From contig SFEA01000018.1 in NCBI GenBank assembly GCA_004557385.1, positions 1-40,457 on the forward strand: a stretch of 40,457 nucleotides of DNA, written 5' to 3'. The stretch's first letter is position 1. Each line of letters starts with the position of its first letter. Made by a program: the position numbers and the translations under genes. The notes under the pieces were generated by a model that made no database searches, was not told the origin of the DNA, and saw nothing but the letters and a program-made list of their open reading frames with translations. Of this stretch, positions 1-7,384 are shown piece by piece. Source of the stretch: Bacteroidales bacterium. GTDB lineage: Bacteria; Bacteroidota; Bacteroidia; Bacteroidales; Muribaculaceae.

Positions 1-72
1 CGTCGAAGATGTCGAACAATATCAGTGAATGTTGTGCCACATTCGAGGCACATTGTTATTAAGTGTAGCCTT
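1..72. repeat. 72-bp direct repeat, copy 1
   Basis: These bases recur identically at 444-515. The copy may extend left beyond the window. Inside it GTGCC and GGCAC arms around an 8-nt loop can form a small hairpin. No coding sense is seen. It may be an intergenic repeat family or the edges of a duplicated or inserted 443-nt unit. Confidence 0.95.
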
Positions 73-287
73 TCCGCAGGTTGCGCCCCTCAAGGGGCTT
101 CACCAGCGGTTAAGCATGGTTCGCCATCTTCGATGACGCATATTAGTCCAACTGTGTGAGGCAAACACCTTTTTTGCAAGAGGGCGGCTGGGCGGCTGGG
201 CTGCTGGGTGTGCAACCGCGGCGCGGTTGTGGATGGTGGGGGAGCATTCAGCCCTCCCCACATAGTCGCCTGCGGCGCCAATGCGGG

Positions 288-318
288 GTTACAGAGGCTG
301 TAACCGCTCACGCGGTTA
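288..318. repeat. Two overlapping short hairpins
   Basis: GTTACAG (288-294) and CTGTAAC (298-304) form a perfect 7-bp stem with a 3-nt loop. TAACCGC (301-307) and GCGGTTA (312-318) form a second 7-bp stem with a 4-nt loop. The stems share bases 301-304, so they are alternatives. The sequence type resembles REP-like intergenic hairpins; the function is unknown. Confidence 0.6.
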
Positions 319-383
319 ATATCTCAGATAATCAGATGGCTAGAGATGTGCTGCAAAGAAGCGCCGAAGGTGCTTGACTATGC

Positions 384-421
384 TTAACCGCAGGTGGAGC
401 GATAGCGAAACCTGCGGTTAA
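384..421. repeat. 12-bp perfect inverted repeat
   Basis: TTAACCGCAGGT at 384-395 pairs perfectly with ACCTGCGGTTAA at 410-421 around a 14-nt loop. It shares the AACCGC/GCGGTT core with the hairpin at 301-318, so the two may belong to one repeat family. No T-tract follows, so it is not a standard terminator. Confidence 0.7.
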
Positions 422-443
422 GGCATCTTGTACAATCTGTCGG

Positions 444-515
444 CGTCGAAGATGTCGAACAATATCAGTGAATGTTGTGCCACATTCGAGGCACATTGTT
501 ATTAAGTGTAGCCTT
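444..515. repeat. 72-bp direct repeat, copy 2
   Basis: Exact second copy of bases 1-72; identity stops at 516 (G here, T in copy 1). The spacing between copies is 443 nt. Perfect identity over 72 nt outside a gene implies a recent duplication or active homogenisation. Confidence 0.95.
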
Positions 516-537
516 GGACGTAACCGGGACGCGGTCA

Positions 538-584
538 TGCCTATGAATTAGAATGGTTTTGGGCGAAAGTTGCCTATGAATTAG
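538..584. repeat. 14-bp direct repeat pair
   Basis: TGCCTATGAATTAG occurs at 538-551 and again at 571-584, with 19 nt between the copies. It lies just right of the second 72-bp repeat. It could be a remnant target duplication or chance; there is no gene context. Confidence 0.6.
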
Positions 585-600
585 GAAATTTGTTGATAAT

Positions 601-644
601 AATCAGGCACATCGGGCGGGGGTGAGTTGCCGATGTGCCTGATT
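601..644 (-). terminator. 15-bp inverted repeat after the GH84 gene
   Basis: AATCAGGCACATCGG (601-615) and CCGATGTGCCTGATT (630-644) are perfectly complementary around a 14-nt loop. The element lies 37 nt past the stop of the minus-strand GH84 gene, the expected place for a terminator. The tract after the stem on the minus strand is AT-rich but not a run of T, so termination strength is uncertain. Confidence 0.6.
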
Positions 645-681
645 GTTGTAGTGTTATGCGATTATGCTTCAAGAGTGAGCG

Positions 682-2637
682 TTATTTCGCTTTCTTGAGC
701 ATATAATCAACGAATGGGGTGAGGTGCTTGTTGCCGAGGCGAGCGTTGTAGTCTTGCTTGCCGATGCCTTCAGCCATGCCTTCGAGGGCAACGATGTTGA
801 ATTCGGCACCGTAGGTGAGCGATTTGGCTTCGGCAGCAGCTTGTGCGTAGGCTTGAGCCTTGGCGTCGCCGGCAGGCATGGCAGCCACGTCGATGAGCTG
901 GGTGAGCACAGCGGCGGTGTGACGCAGCTTAAGCAGCCATGGGCGGATGTCGGCATGGAAGAGCACCATGCTGGTGTCAGCCTCGATGCTGAGGGTGTTC
1001 ACCTTGTTGCAGTCAGCCACAATGGCAGCCAGTTCGGCTTTGAGCGCGGTGGCGTTGCCGGTGTTCTTGTAGGCTTCGATGAGTTTGCCCATGCTTTCGG
1101 GGTCGTTGATGCGCAGATAAGGTAAGATGTGAGCCATCGGTTGAGCGTATTGCTTGCCAACGGCAGCCACGAGGGCAGCGTTCCAACTTTCCTTGTTGTT
1201 GAAAGTGGCGTTGTTCCAAGCGTAGTCGGCAGCGCTGAACAGCGGAATCTTGGCTATTTCGCCCTGTTGCATAGGGTTGCAGAGCAACGAAGCGCAGCCT
1301 TCGAGTTTTTCGGGCAGACGGGCGTCGTTGTCGATAGCCGGCATGTCGACGAAGTTAGAATACATGTCAACCGGGAAGGTGTAGGCGTCGGCATTGTCGT
1401 TGCAAGGGTAGTTCCACCACCAAGCCACCGGGCGACCGAGGTCTTCCTCAACAATCTTCAGGTCGGTGTTGTTAGGCACCGACCACACAGCCTTGCCAGT
1501 GATGTAGATTTGAGTCTTGGCAGGAGTGTTCGACAGCGCCGAGAAGAAGTTTTTGCGGCCTTCGGCTTTGGCCCAGCCATAAGCATAGAGCTGAGGCACA
1601 AAGTGCAGAGGTTTCACGGTATCCGCAGCCACAGCGCCAGGCTGATTCCACTTTTTGTCGATGGCGTTTTGCAGGTCGGTGAGACGCTTGGCGTTGAGCT
1701 TGAGTGTAGGTTCGTCGTAAGGCACACCCACGTCGTCGACAAAGCAGCCAAACTGACGTACGCCAAGAGAGTGCATAGCCTCGAATTTCTCCATGATTCG
1801 GTCAATCACTTTGTCGTCGTTGCCTGTGAAAGCCACACCCGGGTGTATTGCCCAAATGAAATTCACCTTAGTTGCAACCGACACTTCGCACATCTGCTTG
1901 ATGTCGGCAGCGGTGAAGCAGCCCATCGATTTTTGTTCGGCAGTGAGCTTGTCGGGATACGGTTTTCCCCAGAAGCCCGAGTGATAAGGGTCGCTCTTAG
2001 CGCCATACATATAAGAATTCATTTTATAGCGCATCATGAATCGCAGCAAGTCTTCGGTGACGGCAGCCGAGTAGGGCACACCGTAGTAGCCTTCAACCAC
2101 GCCACGGTCCTTGATGTCGGCATAGTCGTAGATAGTGACGCAAGCCATGTTGCTTGAGCCGCCATCGAGCATCTGCTCAAGGCTGGCGATGCCAAAGAAC
2201 ACGGCGTCGGTGTTTTCGCCAAGAATCAGCAGCTGAGCGTTGCCGCCTTTCTGTGCGGTGAGCGAGATGATGTGGCGGTCGAACTTGCCGTTGGCGAAAA
2301 TGTTGCGTTTGAGGCGCAGTTGCTTAGCCAATTTGTCGGCAGCGCCCTTCGAACCGTTCACGCCAAGATAGATGTTGGCGCCCGTCTTAGCCGGTTTTGC
2401 GGCAAACTCAGCTTCGATGCCGTGCTGCTTGAGCACGTCGTAGAGGCGGTTCTTGGTGGGTTGGTCGATGCCTGTTTCGGCAATCACAGTCACGGCAGCG
2501 CCAAACGAGCAAGTGGCATTGCCCACAGTCTGCTGATGCGGAATAGGGTAGATGGTGTAAGCGTCGGCAGCCCACAAGCCCAGAGCGCACGCAGCCATTG
2601 CCATCAACATGATTTTTCGCAAGTTTTTCAAAATCAT
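682..2637 (-). CDS. Secreted GH84 beta-N-acetylglucosaminidase
   Basis: A 651-residue protein of glycoside hydrolase family 84, whose members remove beta-linked N-acetylglucosamine from glycoproteins or glycans by substrate-assisted catalysis. The chosen start (2637) gives a signal peptide, with basic residues then a hydrophobic stretch ending near Ala26; an upstream in-frame start would bury it. Residues about 27-170 look like the GH20b-type N-terminal domain. The catalytic domain begins near RGVVEGYYG (178-186) and shows SDPYH (215-219) and the catalytic Asp pair DD (301-302). A helical C-terminal region follows. As in gut Bacteroidales, it probably acts in the periplasm or outside the cell on host mucin or peptidoglycan sugars. 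It stands alone, with no SusCD genes beside it. Confidence 0.88.
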   Translation of the reverse strand: MILKNLRKIMLMAMAACALGLWAADAYTIYPIPHQQTVGNATCSFGAAVTVIAETGIDQPTKNRLYDVLKQHGIEAEFAAKPAKTGANIYLGVNGSKGAADKLAKQLRLKRNIFANGKFDRHIISLTAQKGGNAQLLILGENTDAVFFGIASLEQMLDGGSSNMACVTIYDYADIKDRGVVEGYYGVPYSAAVTEDLLRFMMRYKMNSYMYGAKSDPYHSGFWGKPYPDKLTAEQKSMGCFTAADIKQMCEVSVATKVNFIWAIHPGVAFTGNDDKVIDRIMEKFEAMHSLGVRQFGCFVDDVGVPYDEPTLKLNAKRLTDLQNAIDKKWNQPGAVAADTVKPLHFVPQLYAYGWAKAEGRKNFFSALSNTPAKTQIYITGKAVWSVPNNTDLKIVEEDLGRPVAWWWNYPCNDNADAYTFPVDMYSNFVDMPAIDNDARLPEKLEGCASLLCNPMQQGEIAKIPLFSAADYAWNNATFNNKESWNAALVAAVGKQYAQPMAHILPYLRINDPESMGKLIEAYKNTGNATALKAELAAIVADCNKVNTLSIEADTSMVLFHADIRPWLLKLRHTAAVLTQLIDVAAMPAGDAKAQAYAQAAAEAKSLTYGAEFNIVALEGMAEGIGKQDYNARLGNKHLTPFVDYMLKKAK

Positions 2638-2735
2638 AGTTATGAGTTTTTTATTGGTTAGTAAATAAAGAATATTCTCACAGATGAATGGTTTATGTGT
2701 ATGGTTTGCAGCAGATGTCCGCCGCAAACCGTAAT

Positions 2736-2744
2736 GCAAATTTA
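2736..2744 (-). promoter_or_regulatory. Candidate -7 box for the GH84 gene
   Basis: The minus strand reads TAAATTTGC here, matching the Bacteroidetes -7 consensus TAnnTTTG, about 100 nt before the start codon. No good TTTG -33 element lies 19-21 nt upstream, so the call is tentative. Confidence 0.35.
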
Positions 2745-2815
2745 TCAAATTTCTGCCTAATCGCCTAATTTGCGTGTTATAAAGTTGGTGAGGGTAAAAT
2801 ATTTTGGCGGAAATA

Positions 2816-2847
2816 TTTGTGATTTTCAGTGAGATAAGTTATATTTG
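2816..2847 (+). promoter_or_regulatory. Bacteroidetes-type promoter
   Basis: TTTG at 2816-2819, a 20-nt spacer and TATATTTG at 2840-2847 match the -33/-7 consensus exactly. The start codon of the small membrane protein gene lies 43 nt downstream. This supports that short gene being real. Confidence 0.75.
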
Positions 2848-2890
2848 TGGAAGCGAGAAGTAATAGTAATAGGAAATCTTAAATAGTTGA

Positions 2891-3145
2891 ATGAATATGG
2901 ATAATGGTGACTATGGACATGGCTTTATGAATGGCTTTTGGATGGCTTATATGATGAACAATATGCCAGTGAGCTATTCTCGCAGGCGAAGCAATAACAT
3001 CTTCGCGCGTTTTTTCTATTTGATTTGGGACATAATTGTGTTTGTGTTTTTATATATGTTCTACAGCCTTTTGATAATTGCCGTTATTGGCGCGGTGTTC
3101 GCTTTGGTTTTGTTTATCGGATTGTGGATTTTCGGAGCCTTGTAG
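2891..3145 (+). CDS. Small membrane protein, function unknown
   Basis: An 84-residue protein not recognised as a known family. The first 30 residues are rich in Met, Gly, Asn and Tyr, followed by a basic patch (SRRRSNN, about 29-35). A long hydrophobic stretch (about 40-84) is enough for one long or two tightly packed transmembrane helices, and the protein ends within it. The basic patch before the helix suggests a cytoplasmic N-terminus. A consensus promoter 43 nt upstream supports expression. It is followed by non-coding sequence and the duplicated antiporter fragment, so context gives no role. Confidence 0.6.
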   Translation: MNMDNGDYGHGFMNGFWMAYMMNNMPVSYSRRRSNNIFARFFYLIWDIIVFVFLYMFYSLLIIAVIGAVFALVLFIGLWIFGAL

Positions 3146-3255
3146 TACATAAATATATATTTGGGGTTGCAATTGGGTAGACTTTTTCGGGGCGTGATGA
3201 TTGGTTGTTGCCGAATTGGCTACGTATATTTGGGTTGAGGTTTCGGCTGGTGCAT

Positions 3256-3287
3256 ATTGCACGGAAAGCGGAAATGTGTTAACTTTG
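3256..3287 (+). promoter_or_regulatory. Promoter on the duplicated antiporter fragment
   Basis: ATTG (3256-3259), a 20-nt spacer and TAACTTTG (3280-3287). The -7 box lies inside the duplicated segment and is identical to the one before the intact antiporter. The -33 element lies in unique sequence and is better here than at the intact copy. It would drive the fusion frame and the exported-protein gene behind it. Confidence 0.55.
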
Positions 3288-3558
3288 TTAGGCATAAACC
3301 AAAGGCGAAGAACGATGGATGTTTTGGCAACACTTTTTGGTGCTGGTGATAATTTTGTTTGCGCCGTTGCTGTTGAACATGATTCGTGTGCCGTACATCG
3401 TGGGCTTGATTGTGGCCGGTGTGGCTGTGGGTCCATTCGGGTTTAATCTGCTCGACCGCGACAGCAGTTTCGAGATATTCGGTACATGGTATGGCAAGTT
3501 GCCGTATGACAGACATGCCGATTATTTGTTGTTTAAAGAATTGACTGAAGGTAAATAA
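3277..3558 (+). pseudogene. Truncated 5' copy of the antiporter gene
   Basis: Bases 3277-3483 match 4868-5106, the promoter -7 box and first about 67 codons of the antiporter, with scattered substitutions and one 32-nt deletion after 3333 (copy 2 bases 4925-4956). The deletion destroys the original frame from ATG 3315. An out-of-frame ATG at 3319 restores the antiporter reading frame after the deletion, giving a 79-residue product: about 55 residues of antiporter N-terminal membrane sequence plus 24 unrelated residues. Its stop lies 1 nt before the next start codon. It is best read as a broken duplicate, though it may serve as a translated leader for the downstream gene. Confidence 0.8.
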
Positions 3559-3559
3559 A

Positions 3560-4819
3560 ATGAGTATAGAACTGAAAAGATTATCGGTGTTTTTTGTGAT
3601 TATAATGCTGTCTTTTGGGCAGTATGCAACTGCTGCGGAAGGACTATCGGATGAGCAGATTGTGGAAAAGGCTCGTGGAAATATAAGTGCTGATATGTGG
3701 GCGATTCAACCAGATGAAACGGCGACAGATAGAGATTTCCCATATTTTCCATGTTTCTTTGGTCAGATTGATTGGAGCAAGGGAAAAATCGAAAGGGTAA
3801 ATGAAAGAGTGTCGTATGAACTGGATATTACAGGGAATGTGTTACAGACTTTTGTATCGAAAGAGAGTCTTGCGGAATATAAGAGGACTAATGATGCCAG
3901 ATATGTATATAACTCAGTGCATTACATATATGAAGCTGATAGGGATGGCAAAAATGAAGCAGGTGTAATAATGGTAGTTGTGCCGTCGAAAGAATATGCT
4001 GATAGCGGAAGGCTTGGGATGGAATGTACTGATTGGAATATAGAGCCGAACTTTTCGGGGCATATTTTATATCTTTTCACGAGCGGACTTTTTTATTATG
4101 GCAATGAGTATAGGGATGGCAAGATTGTGGCAAAAGTTGTGTCAAAATCTGAAGGTGCATATTTCAGTAGAGGAAAAAATAACGAAAAGTTGCGTTTAGA
4201 AAGGCATCTTGGCAAGATAAGCGTGACCCGTGGTGCGGATGGTGAAGTCACGGTGACAACATCAAAATATAATACTATGGCAGGAACGTGCTTCGTGATG
4301 AATGATGAGAATGCCTTGCCATATAAAAAGACGCTTAAAGAAGGTGGCGGTGTGATATATGAAAGCATTCAGGATAGTCTCACCTCCCAGATGCAAGTAT
4401 ATTACAATGATAGTATGCCGTGGTTGTTTGGGACTTGTGTTGAGGAATCATATTGTACAAAGGCTGTAAAAGCTATTAGAAAATACGGCCTGTCAGACAA
4501 ACAAATTCAAGAATTAGACTCATTGAAAAGACCAATGGGTGGTTGCCATGTGAATTTGTATTTTGATAAATACCGAAAATTGAGGAGAGTTACGCTCTGG
4601 GTACATGAAGGTGCAAATAAAATCATAGAGTCCGAGCCGAATGGCGTGGCCAGACTTTGGAAGGCGGTATGTAGCGTTCGTCTACCAGCCTTTCCTCATA
4701 AGATTGCAAAGTGCGACAAATATTTGTTCCATAGGATTCTGCCAATAAAGCAGGTGGGTGCGAATATATCAGAAGCGGATATTGAGGCGACGTTGCCGGT
4801 AATTGTGCCGGTGAAATGA
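3560..4819 (+). CDS. Exported protein of unknown function
   Basis: A 419-residue protein I do not recognise. It begins with a short basic N-terminus and a hydrophobic stretch ending near ATAAEG (about 23-28), a typical signal peptide without a lipobox Cys. The mature part is rich in charged and aromatic residues, has about ten Cys (for example around 46, 157 and 292-298), and looks mostly beta. No catalytic motif or membrane anchor is evident. Its base composition is visibly more AT-rich than the antiporter, suggesting recent acquisition. It starts 1 nt after the truncated antiporter frame, so it is probably transcribed from the copied antiporter promoter. The start at 3560 is favoured because it begins the signal peptide. 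Confidence 0.75.
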   Translation: MSIELKRLSVFFVIIMLSFGQYATAAEGLSDEQIVEKARGNISADMWAIQPDETATDRDFPYFPCFFGQIDWSKGKIERVNERVSYELDITGNVLQTFVSKESLAEYKRTNDARYVYNSVHYIYEADRDGKNEAGVIMVVVPSKEYADSGRLGMECTDWNIEPNFSGHILYLFTSGLFYYGNEYRDGKIVAKVVSKSEGAYFSRGKNNEKLRLERHLGKISVTRGADGEVTVTTSKYNTMAGTCFVMNDENALPYKKTLKEGGGVIYESIQDSLTSQMQVYYNDSMPWLFGTCVEESYCTKAVKAIRKYGLSDKQIQELDSLKRPMGGCHVNLYFDKYRKLRRVTLWVHEGANKIIESEPNGVARLWKAVCSVRLPAFPHKIAKCDKYLFHRILPIKQVGANISEADIEATLPVIVPVK

Positions 4820-4846
4820 TGGCGGTGCGCTTTCGTGGGGTGGTAT

Positions 4847-4878
4847 GTTAGTATTTAGCGAAAAATTTGTTAACTTTG
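4847..4878 (+). promoter_or_regulatory. Antiporter promoter
   Basis: TAACTTTG at 4871-4878 is a good -7 box; the -33 position (GTTA, 4847-4850) is weak. The start codon at 4906 would leave a leader of about 20 nt. This argues against translation from the upstream in-frame TTG at 4867, which overlaps the box. Confidence 0.5.
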
Positions 4879-5106
4879 TTAGGCATAAACCAAAGGCGAA
4901 GAACGATGGATGTTTTGGCAACACAAGCGATGATAACCAACCCGGTGCTGATATTCTTTTTGGTGCTGGTGATAATCTTGTTTGCGCCGTTGCTGTTGAA
5001 CGTGATTCGCGTGCCGCACATAGTGGGCTTGATTGTAGCCGGAGTGGCAGTGGGTCCATTCGGGTTTAATCTGCTCGACCGCGACAGCAGTTTCGAGATA
5101 TTCGGT
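4868..5106 (+). repeat. Parent segment of the duplicated antiporter 5' end
   Basis: This 239-nt segment is duplicated at 3277-3483 in the same orientation, 1591 nt upstream, lacking 32 nt and carrying about ten percent substitutions. The two copies bracket the exported-protein gene as direct repeats. The divergence argues against a very recent tandem duplication and for an old event or import of one copy from a related strain. Confidence 0.9.
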
Positions 5107-7053
5107 CAGGTGGGTCTGCTGTATTTGATGTTTCTTGCAGGCCTTGAGATTGATATGTTCCACCTGCGGCTGAATCTGCGGCGCGGGCTTTGCTTTGGTT
5201 TGCTCACTTTTCTGCTGCCAATGGCGATAGGCACGCTCGCCAGCGTGTATCTGCTGCATCTCGATTGGGCAGTGTCGCTGCTAATGGCGTCGATGTATGC
5301 CTCACACACCCTCATATCATATCCGGTGGTAGCGCGCTTCGGCATCACCAAGAGTCCTGCCGTGCTCATAGCCATTGTGGGCACCATTGTGGCGGTGATA
5401 GGCGCGCTGCTTGTGCTTGCCGTGGCGGTTGACGTGAATCGCAGCGGCGGCTTCAATGTGATGAATTTGGTGTGGATTTTGATGAAGCTGGGCGCTTATT
5501 GCGTGGTTCTGCTTTATCTGTTTCCAAGGTTGGCGCGTTGGTTTTTCAGGAAATATAGCGACAATGTCACACAGTTTGTGTTTGTGCTTGCAATGGTGTT
5601 CTTGGCATCGTGGCTTGCACAGGTCATCGGGCTTGAAGCGGTGCTTGGCGCGTTCTATGCCGGGTTGCTTTTGAACCGGTTTGTGCCAAACGTGTCGCCG
5701 TTGATGAGCCGCATCGAGTTTGTGGGCAACGCTTTGTTCATCCCGTATTTTCTTATAGGTGTGGGAATGATGGTGGACGTGAGTGTGATAGTGCAAACCG
5801 ACACCATCGTGGTGGCACTGAACATGCTTGTGATAGGACTTGCCAGCAAATGGATAGCGGCGTATGTGGCGCAGAAATGGTTCGGCATGCAGGCCGCCGA
5901 CCGCCAGGTGATGTTCGGGCTCACCACGGCACACACGGCAGTGGCACTTGCAGTGGTCACCATTGGTTATAACATGATATTGCCCGACGGGTCGCGTATG
6001 TTGGGCACCACGGTGCTCAATGGCACGGTGGTGATGATACTTGTGACTTGCGCGCTCGCTCCGATAGTTACTTCGGGAGCAGCAGCAAAGGTGAAGCTGC
6101 GTATGCTTGGAGAGAGCCGCGATTCGGGTGATAAGCCACGCCGCAGCCTGATGAGCACACTAATACCGGTGTCGAACCCGGTGACGGCAGCCAGCTTGGT
6201 GGACTTGGCGCTGATGATGAAGCGCCGCACCACGTCGGAGTCGATATTCGCTTTGCATGTGCGCAACGACAACTCAAATTCGAGCAAGGCTATAGGCGAA
6301 ACGGCGCTGAAGCTTGCGTGCAATACCGCAGCGGCAGCAAACGTGGCTATGACTGCCATTGAGCGTTACGACCTGAACACCGTGGCAGGAATAACAAACG
6401 TGATGAAGGAGCGCGACATCAGCGATGTGGTGGTGGGAATGCACCTGCGTGGCAGCATCGTCACCGACAGTTATCTGGGTGGCAAAATCGAGGCTTTGCT
6501 GCGCGACACCAACAAGATGGTGATTATTTCGCGTTGCTATATACCTGTGAACACGCTCATGCGCGTGGTGGTTGTGGTGCCCGAAAAGGCGGAGTATGAA
6601 ACAGGCTTCGAAGCGTGGGTGATACGCGTGGCTACGCTGGCTTCACGCATTGGTTGCACGGTGGTGTTTGAATGTCCGCTTGCCATCAAGCCGCTCATTC
6701 GCGGCGTGATACATACCGAAAACATTGATGTGAATCAAGAATACCGTGAGTTTTCCGATTGGAACGATTTTGCGCTGCTTGCCAACCGGCTGCAGGACGA
6801 CGACTTGCTTGTGGTGATAGCGGCGCGTCACACGTCGCTCTCGTTCAACTCCGTGATGGACGATTTGGCGAGCCTGCTTGGCAGATACTTCTCGCACACA
6901 AACATGCTGATGGTTTACCCTGAACAATTTGGCGAATCGCCCCAGCTGGTGTCGTTCAGCGACCCGATGACGAGCGACATCAACTCGTCGACAACCATCG
7001 TTACACGCCGATTGCGCACATGGCGCAAGTGGCTGCGTAAACGCTTGGGCTGA
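4906..7053 (+). CDS. CPA2-type Na+(K+)/H+ antiporter with C-terminal cytosolic domain
   Basis: A 715-residue monovalent cation:proton antiporter of the CPA2 type, exchanging Na+ or K+ for protons across the inner membrane. Residues about 7-395 are a string of hydrophobic helices with family-like segments such as VGLIVAGVAVGPFGFN near the start, GLLYLMFLAGLEID, and a glycine-rich core helix (IGLEAVLGAFYAGLLLNRF). Residues about 420-700 are soluble and resemble tandem universal-stress-protein-like domains, as in other Bacteroidetes members, and probably regulate transport. The ATG at 4906 is chosen because an earlier TTG lies inside the promoter. Its 5' end is duplicated upstream. Ion specificity cannot be read from sequence. 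Confidence 0.85.
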   Translation: MDVLATQAMITNPVLIFFLVLVIILFAPLLLNVIRVPHIVGLIVAGVAVGPFGFNLLDRDSSFEIFGQVGLLYLMFLAGLEIDMFHLRLNLRRGLCFGLLTFLLPMAIGTLASVYLLHLDWAVSLLMASMYASHTLISYPVVARFGITKSPAVLIAIVGTIVAVIGALLVLAVAVDVNRSGGFNVMNLVWILMKLGAYCVVLLYLFPRLARWFFRKYSDNVTQFVFVLAMVFLASWLAQVIGLEAVLGAFYAGLLLNRFVPNVSPLMSRIEFVGNALFIPYFLIGVGMMVDVSVIVQTDTIVVALNMLVIGLASKWIAAYVAQKWFGMQAADRQVMFGLTTAHTAVALAVVTIGYNMILPDGSRMLGTTVLNGTVVMILVTCALAPIVTSGAAAKVKLRMLGESRDSGDKPRRSLMSTLIPVSNPVTAASLVDLALMMKRRTTSESIFALHVRNDNSNSSKAIGETALKLACNTAAAANVAMTAIERYDLNTVAGITNVMKERDISDVVVGMHLRGSIVTDSYLGGKIEALLRDTNKMVIISRCYIPVNTLMRVVVVVPEKAEYETGFEAWVIRVATLASRIGCTVVFECPLAIKPLIRGVIHTENIDVNQEYREFSDWNDFALLANRLQDDDLLVVIAARHTSLSFNSVMDDLASLLGRYFSHTNMLMVYPEQFGESPQLVSFSDPMTSDINSSTTIVTRRLRTWRKWLRKRLG

Positions 7054-7384
7054 AGCTACTTTGTGCGTTTGGTTAAAAACGCAAAAAATTAACAATCGCA
7101 ATTCGCTAAAAGTAAGCCTTTTTGATATTTTTGTAACATGATGTACGGGTGAAAGTTTTCTAAAAATATTTTTAATGCACTGATTTATAGATGAATAAAA
7201 AATTGAAACGAGGAAAAAGTTTTCCAAAACGAAAATTTTTACAAAAATATTTTGGGGTAAGTGTTGCAAAAGTGTGAACTAATAATTAGTTTTGCATAAC
7301 GAAAACAATCAGTGTTAGCTACTGAAATAACCTGTTTTATTTGAACAATCTTAACAACTAAAATTAACATTATTTTTTAAGAAA
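7054..7384 (+). other. AT-rich spacer before nrdD
   Basis: This 331-nt spacer has no gene. The first half is AT-rich with oligo-A and oligo-T runs but no clear terminator hairpin for the antiporter. The second half carries the nrdD promoter and a leader of about 85 nt. I could not recognise an Fnr-like or NrdR operator with confidence. Confidence 0.6.
7263..7294 (+). promoter_or_regulatory. nrdDG promoter
   Basis: GTTG (7263-7266), a 20-nt spacer and TAGTTTTG (7287-7294) fit the Bacteroidetes promoter consensus. The nrdD start codon is 90 nt downstream, leaving an AT-rich leader. Confidence 0.65.

Larger units (their letters stand above)
1..681. other. Gene-free left flank with repeats and hairpins
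   Basis: No open frame here has family resemblance, a promoter or a plausible start context, so I call no gene. The stretch holds a 72-bp exact direct repeat at both ends of a 515-nt block, several short perfect inverted repeats, a 14-bp direct repeat, and a 15-bp inverted repeat next to the GH84 stop codon. The texture is that of accumulated intergenic repeats or a decayed mobile segment. No transposase fragment is recognisable. Confidence 0.6.

Noticed and set aside
1..515. CRISPR array
   Set aside because: Only two 72-nt copies occur 443 nt apart, without regular spacers or cas genes.
1129..2157. 342-codon plus-strand frame inside the GH84 gene
   Set aside because: Its translation is rich in Val, His and Arg and matches nothing. 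The opposite strand encodes a complete GH84 enzyme.
3277..5106. Insertion sequence carrying the exported-protein gene
   Set aside because: No transposase or terminal inverted repeats are present. The flanking repeats are copies of the antiporter 5' end, so a duplication or recombination event explains them better.
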